Source: Emydura subglobosa
Lineage: Eukaryota; Chordata; Testudines; Chelidae
Length of the DNA: 64,000 bases
Reading direction: 5' to 3'
NCBI GenBank assembly: GCA_007922225.1
Contig: ML680047.1
Location: 87,686 to 151,685, forward strand
Numbering within the stretch: position 1 is the stretch's first letter; every line of letters starts with the position of its first letter. The position numbers and the translations under genes are program-made. This document shows, in pieces, positions 12,201-24,200 of this stretch. The notes beneath the pieces are model-generated. The model ran no database searches, was not told the origin of the DNA, and saw only the letters and a program-made list of their open reading frames with translations.

Positions 12201-15200
12201 GCCCTGAGCATTCTTGGGCTCACATACCTCCCTTCCTGCACTCTCCTACTGCCCTCTGCCCTCACTATCTCACAATATCATTAATAATTTTACATAGAAT
12301 TGTTTGTATATCAGACTCATCTACGTGTAAGGTGCTGTTACCACAATGAGACGGCCACTTGGAGAAACTGAGCAGTTTCTAGTAAAAGTTGGATTACACA
12401 AAGGCTTGGCACTAAGCCCATTTTTGTTCTTGTTGGTGCTCGATGCAGAAAACATCCATCCAGAAAGTGGCACCCTGGTACATGCTTTTTGATTTAGTTC
12501 TCCTGGAGGAGAACAAAGAGGACGTGGAAGAAGATTTAAAGAGACGGAGGTGCATATTTGAAAGAAATGGCATGAAAATCAGCCGAAATAAAACAGTACA
12601 TGGTCTATAGATTCAATGATACCTTGCAGGAAGATAATGAGACTGCAAGTCAGGGGGAGGGGAGAGTGGCAGCCACTACCAAAGATATAGAAATTCAAGT
12701 ACCTAGCTGCAATAGTACAGGATAATGGTGAACTCAACAGCAAATTTATAAGCAGTACAGGAAAGGCATGGAGTAAATGGAGAGAAGTGAGCAGATTGAT
12801 CTGTAATAGGAGAACGCCTATCAAATTGAAAAGTAAGATCTACATCTACATGGTTTTCAATCTTTTTAAATGGAGCCACCCTGTGGACTTTTGTGTAACG
12901 ATTAAAGCCCCCACTCCCCCGAATCCCCTCTTCAGAAAAAAAACAGGGCCTACATATCATAGGTGGAGTTTGACTGCTAATTTGGGGGGGCAGCTCTGGA
13001 GCCCAATGTGACCCACCAGAAAAAATGGGAATCGCACCTTCCCATCGGTATTATCCTCAGGCAGCAGCGCGTATGCAGCTGCCACCTCCGGGAACCTGCA
13101 GAGCAGCAGTGGCACGGGGAGCGTGTCCGGCAGCAGCGGGGGGGGGAGGGGAAGGCTGCTGTGGGAGGCTGGCAGCAGCAGTGGCTGCCAGAAGCAGCAC
13201 TCTGACTGAAGACGGAAGCAGCTACACAAAGTGCGGAGCATGGAGCTGGACCGGCTCCGTCCCCTGCTCCGCCAGCAGTGCTGGGCCCGCCGCCCACTGC
13301 AGCCTCTCCCCGCCTCCACTCACCTTCTAAGGGTTCCCCACACCCAATACTTGCCCCGGGCTGCCCATGTGAGGCGCCGGGGTCCCCACGGCCACCCAGC
13401 CTCGCTCTCAGCCCGGCACCCCTCACCCAGCAGGGGGAAACAGCTCCATCATCGTAAGTTTGGGGGAGCATTGCCCCCCATGCCTCCCAAACTCCATCGA
13501 TGGCACCCTCCCACAATCCATCTCACACCCCCCAGTTTGAGAACCGCTGATCTACATGACTGTAATTAGGCCTGTACTTTTATATGGCTCAGAATGCTGG
13601 TCACTGGGGCAGAGACAGGAACAGATCTTGAATACAGTGGAAATGAAAATATTAAGATAGATGCTTGGAGTTGCAAGGATAGACCATGCTTGGAATGAAT
13701 GAATTAGGCGAAGCATGAAAGTGGTTCCAATTATAGAAAAGCCGAGGGAATCCAGGCTTAGATGGTTTGGGCATGTTAAAAGAAGAGTGGAAGAATACAT
13801 ATGAAATAGGGCATTAACCTTAGAAGTGGAGGGTAAGAGAAGGATTGGAAGACCCAAAACTAGATATAATAGGATTAGAATAGCTCAGAGTTTCTGAGGA
13901 ACTGTTTCAAGGCAGACTAGACTGGAGAAGGAGGATTCAGAGAGCTGATCCCATATAGATGGGACTATGGCTAGAAAAAGAAAATATATAATATGTTGGT
14001 CACTGTAAAGGATCTCCTGTAGTGGGCGGTGCCAGTGGCTCTCCCTTGCTGTCAATCTTCGAGGGAGGCCACACCTCCCAGCTACAGTCACCTGTGACAG
14101 GGGCTACCGGAGGGTGATAGAAGGGCGCTATATTAGCCTAAGAATGAAGAAGGCCCTGTTCCCTTAGCAGCGGCCCAAGGCTTCCTCCAGACTGATTAGG
14201 GCCAGCTGAGGCCCATTAAGCACTGCCTGGGAGCAGATATAAGCTCCCTGCCAGCCAGGCAGGGTGCTCTTGGAGTTTGGGGGGGGGGGACGGACTGTGA
14301 GTGGCAGGAGTCAGAGGAAAGCAAGGGGCTTGCCTGTTGGAGTGGCTACTCAGCCCCAACAAAGACCAGGGTAGGGAAGCAGTCCAGAGAGAAGACTTTA
14401 CACTGTGCCTTATAGCAGCAGCCAGCCACTGCTGTCAACCAGGGTCTCTGGGCTGGTGTCTGAAGAAGAGGGCGGGCTCGGACACCCCCTACCCCAAACC
14501 TTAGAACCTAAGGTCCCGAGGGCACTCCTCAGCCTGCAAAGGCCTGAAGGAAGACTGGGCAGAAGAGAGACGACCGCCATCTTGAGACTGGTGGGAGCCC
14601 TGGGCGGCCATTTGGTGCCCACCACACTAAAAAAAGCGCTCGGCCCACGGGAGCACGAAGGCCACCCCATCACACACCTAACAGGTGACTCTTGTAAAAG
14701 AGCCTTAAGAAAAAGGCAACCATTGCTTGATTCAACACAGATCTTCCCTTCTAGTCTAAGAAAACAGAGAGAACCAATAACTTTTATTCTGAGTCAAGTG
14801 AATCTTCTCTGAGTGGGCCAGACAATTAGATATGGAAGGTATTAGAAAAAAAACTCATAGGTAAAGAAGGAAATTTTCCTTTCACCCTCCTTTAATACGT
14901 CTGACTGTCTGTATGGTGGGATGTGTAAAACAACAGGAGAGAATTCAAACTGTTTAATGGGCACTGACTCCAGATTATCATGGGCAGCGGGTGAGTCTTC
15001 CCCTGGGGGGGCTAGCTCCCTATACCGCCTCTTCTGCCCGTGGCCCTGCCCACACTCCTCTCCCACTCAGCTCCCCCCACTGCCATTTTTGAGGAGGGAA
15101 GAGAGTCTCATAAATCTTCCTCTACTGCTGCCTGGTCTGAGAGAGAGAATTCCCCTTTCTCCAAGGAAATCAAAATGGATGATGAGGAGGAAAAATGTTA

Positions 15201-18200
15201 CCTTCCTTGTTCTTATCTCAGATTTTTTAGTGTATGAGAAGACTGAGAGGAGGATTGAGAGGCACTTCTTTGATTTTTCCCTGTTTTCTGAGTCCTATAA
15301 TCCCTGCAGGAGCACTTGCATCCTTACTTAACATAAGGGACTCGGGATCAGAGTCTGAACTGAGGAGCACTCTGAGCCTGCAGGTCTCCCCCCGCCTCCC
15401 CCAGCTGACCTTCCTTTTATCTCTGTGGGGCTTAGCCACTGGCTTCTGCTCTTTGAACTTCAACAATATTTTGGAGGAGGGCATAAGGCAGGTCATTACT
15501 GTGTTCCTGAAGTGGAGGGACCTTCAGAAGGGTCTTGCTAAACATGTCTCCAGGGGGACAGAGTTTTAGGGAGTGAGAGAGGGATTTTTCTCTGTTTCTT
15601 TTGTAGGAGAAGACTCCATGGGCACATGGCCCACCTGTCTGCCCAGAATACAGTAGAGCCACTTCGGGAGACACTCCTGAAGCTGAGGGAGTTAAGGGTT
15701 CTGATGTAGGTACTAGTGGAGGAGGTGCTAGGTGGTCATTTACCTCTGCATTGGCTGCAGTAGAGTTTAAAAGACTGATAGAGCTGAAATCCTCATCTGG
15801 CAAGTCAGAAGAGGGGATGCTGTGTGATTGGCAGCAGCAATAGCTACTGCTTTTTCCACAGGAGGCTCAAACGCCATTATGGGATGGACCTGCACAGTTT
15901 CTTCATGCCACGTAGTGGGGGGGATGGGTTCTGCAGCCCAATTCCATGGCTCAGCGTGAAGCTGGACCTCATGCTGGCTGAGGGAGTTGGAAGACTGAAA
16001 GGGAACCAAACCACGCTCATTCCTCTGGGTTTCCCTCTGAGATGGCCGTAGACCAGTCTCTCTCAGTCCAGTCGCAGTAATCTTGAAAACGAAGGAGTAA
16101 GGCTTGGGGGCATTTGCAGTTCTCTCTTGGTTCATTGCAAATAAAGAGAAGGGGAAGACAGGTCTGATCCTGCTGTAATCCTGCCCTCAGGAAGGGTAAG
16201 GCTGGCTCAAAATTTCCTGGCCGAAAGCAAGCACCTTTTTTAAAAAAAACAAACCAATGTTTTGTTTGGTTTTGGAGTCTTCATTTCATCAAATTCAAAA
16301 TTTTAAGAAATCTTATCCCTAAAGACTCTGCTATAATAAGGAGATCCCTGGTCTGCTGTCTGCCTAGGAGTGAGGGCAAATAACCATGGAAGTTCTCCAC
16401 CAAGGGGCAGTCTGGGCCCCAGGCTGGCTGTCAGTCTCAATTCTGTCTCCCACAAGCAGGAAGAGAGGGAAGGCACCACAGTACAGACTGCTGGACATGC
16501 AGCATATAGGGACTCGGGGGGTGAGAACCAATTTACCTACTTTGTTACCTGCTTGAGAAATATCTGATCCAGGGACAATGTATGTGGGACCACTATAGAC
16601 AGACTTAGCCTGACTGTGTTGTGTCTTCCTCTTCTTCCAGGCAAGTGACCACTACCAGTATGCTATATAAGGCACCAAAAAAGATCACCCTTGGGAAAGA
16701 TGACTTCTCTTCCCCGTTGGGCAGATGGCTCATGTATACCTTCCCATCTATACACTTCATCACAAAGTCCTAATAAAATTCAAGAGAAATGACGGTTCAA
16801 ATAATTCTAAAAGGCTGACAACATGTAAGGTAAAGATGGTTTTTCACTGGGAGGGACAGTAATGATGAGTCCAGCAGCTCCGGAGTTCAGGGCAGGTCAC
16901 AAAGCAGCTGTGAGGGCTCACACAGAGTAATGATGAGACTCTACAGAGGCAATTTTCACAAAAAAACCCCATGCTGTTTACTCCCTCTTCCAGTCCATTA
17001 ATGAAATGCTCGATAAAACTGGAGCTGGCCTAATACCAAACACTGTGGGCCTCCATCTATGTGAGTGACATATACATTTGGATTTCCATTTTTTGTGACA
17101 TGCTGATGATGTGTTCTTTGAGTTTGTGTGCAACACATGGTTATGGTGCATGTTTCCTTTTACCTCTCACAAGAAACTCTTGACCATCAATCTTGGATTC
17201 GCCTTTGGGTTTCTGCAGGAGCGAGATCCAGTGGTGCATCTCCTCTGGGGTATCACTGTTACAGTGAATCACTCGATTTGCTGTGATGATCACAAAGGAA
17301 TTTGGCCTGCCAGAAAACATGAGAATTAAAACTGGTCATATCAGGTCTATGTCTGGAGCTAAAGCTCCGCTGAGCCAGAGCACCACTTTTCAACCATCAG
17401 CCTCTCTGCCAAAGTGCCTGCAGAGCCATAGTCTGAGCCTTCACCTTTAACCATTAGTCCCTCTGCCTCAGCATATGCAATGCCAGTCACACCTACTGAA
17501 AACATACTATGGAGAGTTGGGGGAACATTGAAACAGGGGAAAGAGCCCACCCGGACTAGATTACAAATTGGCGGGAAGGGCATATTCAGACTGCAGGCAT
17601 AGTATTTGTAGCACACACCAATCATCACAGCATCAAGGTGTCTCTCCTATCAGCCTCCCTCAAGTCCCCTTGCTTGGTTCAACAGAAGCTGAGGACAGAA
17701 CGTCAGTACATTAGTGAGAGAGACAGAATTCCTCCTAGGACAAAGAAAGGAATCTTAGGTAGCAGATCTTCAGCTTGGTTAAATTGTCATAGCTCTGATG
17801 AACTCAACAGAGCTATGACAATTCACACCAGCCAGGCATCTATCTTAAGAATACTATTAAGGATAACTGAGAGCATTCACTAATTTCTAAGGAGCCCAGA
17901 ACCGAATCTGGGGGAGGAAGCGAAGAGTGGGCAGAGGGTGAAGTATCTGAGACACAGTGCAGAGGAGAAGAAGAGCATCAGGCCAGACTTAAGAAGCAGA
18001 AGTTCCAGTCCAACATCTCCAACCAGCCATTTCACTTTGCACCTGGGATTACAATGGACAGAGATTAAAAGCAAGTCTACACTCAAACTGCTGCATCGGC
18101 ACAGCTGCACCAATTTAGCTGTGCTGCTGTAGCATTTTAATGAAGATGCTCTATGCTGATGGGAGACAGCACTCCTGTTGGTGTAGTTAATCCACCTGAG

Positions 18201-21200
18201 TGACGCAGTTACATCAATATAGGTCTGTAGTGTAGACCAGACCTAAGTATTACTCTACACTCCTTCAGTATAAAGAGCCTAATTGAAGTAATGTCTACAA
18301 CTTTTCACCTTAATATCAGCTAAGAATCTCTTAAAATGCAAAAATTCCAAAGCTTTATTCTGGGAGCCCCTGCACCTTGCGGAAGAAAAAAACTTTAAAG
18401 CAAAGTAATGCAGTAAGAAACTTACGTAGGATAAGCCCATTGTTTTTGTAGCTTACAATGGATGCTTTCAACTGAAAGCAATATGAAATACTCCTTGGTT
18501 TATATTCTGGGTGGTTTTACAGCACAACATATAAACTACGGAATTGCCCTGTGTTTTAATAGGACTTTCTTGCTTTTGTTAGGTAGTAGTAAAAGTAGAA
18601 TTTAATTTATTATGTTGGAGAGGCCTCCCTCAGGCTACAGCAGCATATACTTGTTAATTTGGGCTTTTTCTGTAAAAAACGTCAGTCTTCTAACAAAGCT
18701 TTTCAAAAGGTTAAGTTTTTATTTATCTTTGGTTTCAAGGCTGTGAACCACAAAGATACGTAGGCACCAGTGTGATGCACTTAACTCCTGCTCAGTTGTC
18801 GCCTAATCCTGTAGGTGCCTGAAGTCGCTTAACACCTACGTTTCTGCCTCTCAGTATGTGCATTGCAGCCTCACTCTAGGTGCCCAGAAGCCAATCTCCT
18901 GCCTAAGTCCCAGACCTATCTGGGGAAGATAGGCATTCATTCACCTTAGTCACATGCAGGAGCACACTCTGGTAAGGATGCTCAGATGCCACTGGCCAAA
19001 TTGGGCCCTGTAGAAGAGCTCACACGGAACAACTGAGAAAGCAGAGCTCCCTCACAACTTTTATCCCAGTGGTTAGGATACTCACCCAGGATGTGGGGGA
19101 CCCCCCCCCCATTCAAGTCTCTCTCCACCTGAGGGGGAGAAGGGATTTGAACAAGGGCCTGCCACCTCTCAAGTGAGTGCCCTTATCACTAGGCTATGAG
19201 ATATCCTGAAGAAAATCTTCATCATTCTCTATTACTGAAGTTGTTCCACTTTAGTCTATTGGTTAGGTCACTCACCTGAGAGGCGGCAGATCCCTGTTCA
19301 GGAGAAGGGGGACTTGAACTGGAGGTCTCCCACATCCTGGGTGAATACCATAACCACTGGTGTAAAAGAGTACCCTAAACCCTCCTCCCTCCCAGCTGTT
19401 TTGTTTCTGGTGCCACACATGACTGAGGTGGCCAAATGCCTTTCTCCCCCCGTTTGTGGATCACAAGCAGAGATGGGTGCCTATCTCTGAGAGGGGGAGG
19501 GACTTAGCATCAACTAGTTTAGGCAGCTCCCTACTTAGGGTGCTGGCTTTGTGGTTCACAGTCTAAGGCACCTCTCTCTCCCCGCATTCATCATGCAGGA
19601 GCCTAAGTGCCTAACTCAGGGGTCACGACACCGAGCATTACAGCACCTAACTTTAGGCGCCAAGAAAATCACAGGATCAACACTGTGATCCACAAAGCCT
19701 GAGTCCCTATGTGGATCTGGACCCAAGTGACTAACGGGCTCTACACACCATTAGGAAGATTTTGGTAGACTACTGGTGTTCTGTGAACCATTGCTTGAGA
19801 ATAACTGATCTACTGAAATACTAGTGATCAGATACTGGCACGTAATTTTTAACGTATTGTTATTGTTCATATCCTTTAATTATTTGAGGATACTATACCT
19901 GTAGCATAACAACTTGATTAACATTTTGGTATATAGTTCACAAATCCAATACTGAACAGGTTTTGAACTATGAAGATGGATGGAGTGACCAGCCACGTTA
20001 CAATTACATCAAGCAGGGAATAACATTCCTGAGCTTATTTTCATCTCTTTTGCAAGGCTGTGTTTGCTAAATCTACAAGATTAAGATCTTGCAGCCAAAG
20101 TAATTTTAACAGACCTCTAGGCAATGCTTTTGTTGGTTGTTTTTGTACACTGACACATCAAAAGAAATTGTGAATTAAGTTCTGAAAACTAATGGCTATG
20201 GAAAAAAAAGGCTACTTACGTTACAGTAACATGAGTTCTTCAAGATGTTTTTGTCCTAATGGGTGCTCCACTGTAGAATGTGTGCGTACCCATGTGCTCT
20301 TGATCAGACACTGCTAAGCAGTGCTTGCAGGCCCAGTATTGGATTTATGCCTCTGCAGAATAATACCTTGTGCCCCAAATGAAGGAATATAGGCGGAAGC
20401 AAACATGCCACCACTCAGTTTCTTCTCAGCCATGAAGCCAGAGACTCCACCACCGAGGGGAAGGAGGGCAGGAGGTGGAGCACCCATAGGGACAAAAACA
20501 TGTCAAAGTACTCAAGGTACGGTAAGGTAAGTAACTTCTCCTTTTTATGTCTCTATGGGTGTTCCACCTTCAGAAATGCCCAAATAGTAATGCAAAGAGA
20601 AGCTGGATGCTGGGAAGGTAAATCAAGAACTGTTCAGAAAACTGCATTACCAAAGGCAGTGTCATCTCTGGAAGCATCCAAGATGGCAGAGTGCTTGGCA
20701 AAGATATGGATAGAAGACCAAGTCGCAGTCCTGCAGATCTCTGCTATGGGAACTTCCTTCAGTAGAGTCATGGACATGGATTGAGCTCTACTGGAATGCA
20801 CTGTCACTCTATGAGGGCTCTGTACACCACTTCTTTCATAAGAGGTCAAAATACATCCCAAAACCCACTTAGACAACCACTGTGGTGAAATAGGCTGTCC
20901 CCTTCATTCTTTCTGCAAACAATACACAACACACTTCCAGTGAATGAAGGCTTGATTCTTTTCTAGTGGCAAGAAGTTTTGGGTAGAATATTGAAAGGTG
21001 TAAGCTGAAAGCAACTATTTTACCAGTGTTTAGGAGGCAGGAGCAATTGTGACATCCGAACATCCTAGACTCTATTGCTGTAATCATGTTTACATGTGTT
21101 TAAGAACACTGTGCTTGGAATATCTTGCAGTTCAGTGTGCATTTTATTTGTAACATCTCACAGTTCAGTTTCTTGCTTAGAAATGTTTTGAGACCTATTG

Positions 21201-24200
21201 TTACTCAAGCAAGTGACTTGCTCATATCTAAGAACAGTTACTGTGAATGTGCTTTGTTATTTTATGTCAGTGGGATGATCCATATTGATGGCTAATTCAA
21301 CCCTAGCATTTCTAGTATCAGAATAACTTGTCCTCCTCTCTTTTGTGAAAACATACATATATCATTTAGGTGGAAATGCAGCTTTAATTGAAAGCTGTAA
21401 TTTTTGTTTTAAATGTGCTTTTTTTTTTTTTAAGTAGAAGTTAGTTAGTATGACTGAGGACTGAATGGTGTGTGTGTGTGATAATGAGGTAAAAGGCGGC
21501 AACCCTCAGGTCTCCCTGATAACAGGAAGGGAGTGAAGCAAGACTTCATTGTAATGACTTTTAGATACAGATGGCCGAAGAACGCGGGATCAAGATAGCC
21601 CCGGGTCCAAAAGAGTCGACCCCCCCCAGGGACAGGACGAGACAAAGTGTGAAACAGGAATTAGAAGATAACGGGAAGCCGTCATCTTTGCAACATTACA
21701 AGTGATTGATATGAGAAAGCAACATGACACTGCAAGATCCATAGACCCGAATGGGGATGGATCACTATAAAGATGGGGTAAAAAGCTGAGGATTTTGGGT
21801 TCGTTCTGCAAACATCCAGGAGCATCGGATTCACAACCGACAGAGCCTGGCTCCACTCTCATGTTCAGTCCACCTGGCCAGTGGACTGGCTTGAACAACT
21901 CAGAGGCTGGTAAATATATGCTGCCTGCAGAACTGTGCGCGCGCGCGTGTGGGTGTGGGCAATTGCTTTCTGAAATCTCTGTATTCACAATAAACACAGT
22001 GTATTGCCTTGTCCCTCCTGAATAAGGTCCTGTTATTTATTTTATTTATAAGTATAACAAAGGCAAATCTCTTGGTTAATGTGATATTCTGATGAGACCT
22101 TAGGGAGAAAAGAGAGATGAGGATGTAGTACAACCTTGTCCCTATAAAAGATGGCATACGGTGAGTCGTCCAGGAGTGCTCCCAGGACTCCCATTTGTTT
22201 TGCTAAAGTAATGACAACCAGGAATGAAACTTTAAAGGAGAGATGGAGGAGAGAGCAGGTGGCCATCAGTTTGAAGAGGATTCTCTTTAGAGCATTAAGA
22301 ACCAGGTTGAGGTTCCACTGGGGGCTGGGTCTCAAATAGAAGGAAATTAATAGTATAGACCCTTGAGGAATCTGGTTTGACAAGGTGGGCAAAAACTGAG
22401 AACCCCTGGTTGGGTGAATGGAAAGTTGTTATAGCAACCAAATGTACCCTAATAGAGCTCATTGATAGACCTCACTCTTTTAATTCCAGTAGGCAGTCCA
22501 GTAATTTGGGAAGCAAAATTTCTGAAGCTTAGGAAGATGGAAGAGAGCAACAAGAGTGAAAGCATTTCCACTTCTGAGGGTATTGGGCCTTCTACTAGCC
22601 AAAATAATTGATTGAACTGGATCCAAATAGGTCAGTTCCATGGTCGAGAGCCATTCAAGAGCCACGCCCTGAGGTTTAGAGACGAAGAGTTGAGGTGGAT
22701 GTGTGACCCTGTGTTCTGTGTCAATAGGTCCTCTGTGGTAGAGGTGCTAACTCTGAGAGGTGAAATGAGGTTTGGTTACCACACCTGTCTTGGCCAGGCT
22801 GGTGCTATTAGAATAGCTCTTGCTCTTTCCATGTAGCTTGAGTAGAGTCTTGAGGATTAATGGTATTGGTGGGAAAGCATAAAGCAGGGAATGAGGCCAT
22901 GGAGTTACCAGCACATCTCCTAGAGAACTGAGGCTGTAACCTCCCTGGAGCATGACAAGCGACATTTGGAGTTGTTTGATACGGTAAAGAGATCTACTTG
23001 TGGTAGACCTCAGGGTCTTTGAGCTCCCATTTATGGTCTTGCCAGCAATGTCTGCTCAGGGAGTCTGCAATTGTATTCTGAAGGCCTGGCAGCTAGACTA
23101 CTGATATCTCTATTTGATGGAAGATGCACCAATTTCAGAGTCTTAGGGCTTGTCTACACTTACAGCACTGCAGTGCTTAGTGAAGATGCTACCTAAAGGA
23201 GAAGCCCTCTTGTCAACATAGTGCCAGGAGTTTGGTTGGTATAACTGCGTTGCTCATATATCTCCTGAGCACTATAGTTATATAGACATAGGTTTGTAAT
23301 GTAGACCAGGGTTTAGAGACTCTGTATTGAAGGACTGGGATCTTGCTCCACTTTGGCAGTAGTTGTAATACATAGCTGCCATGTTGTCTCACATTACTCT
23401 GACTGAGTGGCCTTTTAAGTCATGGAGGAAACACTGGCAAGCGTATCAAACTTTTTCAGCTCCAGAAGGTTTACATGAAGTGCTGATTCTTGCAGAGACA
23501 TTTGCCCTGGGCTGTATTTCACTGCAAGTGAACTCCCCATTCTAGCATCCTAGCATGTGTTGTGAAAAGCATGCGTCGTGAGCATTCTGATGGAATGGGA
23601 TGTGAAAATGGGGTTCCCACACAGACCTTCTATGGGTCTGGAGTCCACTTAAGGGACTCCAACACCTTTTGAAGCACTACAACCTGTTTGGAGAAGTTTT
23701 GTTTGTTTGGAGTATATTCTGTTCTTAACCGTGTTTGGAGACATCTGAGGTGTAGTCTTCCATAGGTAATCATGAACATGTGGCCCAAGAGTTGAAGACA
23801 AGCCCCCATGGTGGTTTGTGGGATGAACTACAGCACCCAGATTAGTCCAGACAGAATGGAAAATCTCTCCCTGGGTAGCTAGGCTCTTACAGTTGTGCAG
23901 TACAAAATGTCTCTTGTGAAGTTTATCATTCGTATCGCGTTTGTATTGATTTTATGTGGTTGAGGCAAAGGCCTAGTGACTGGAACAAGCTTAAGGTCTT
24001 GGTCATAGCTGACTAGACCTCTTGGTGTGATCGACTCTTGGTCAACCAGTTATCCAAATATAAGATTACTGAGCTCTCCCATTAACGGGGGTGAGCTGCC
24101 GCTACCAAGAGGACCTTGGTAAACACCCTTAGGCTATGTTTATACTGATGGCGGCAAAATCGCCACCGCCAGATCAATCTTTCTGGATCGACTGAGCGGT

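Noticed and set aside
12977..13516. 179-codon minus-strand frame, Ala/Gly/Cys rich
   Set aside because: It is an effect of GC-rich sequence within a hAT-like insertion and has no homology I recognise.
19060..19370. Possible tRNA-Glu genes
   Set aside because: Box A/B-like wording is present, but acceptor and anticodon stems do not form and the modules alternate in orientation within a repeat.
21938..21958. CpG island
   Set aside because: It is a short alternating CG/GT run within an LTR, too short and isolated for an island.
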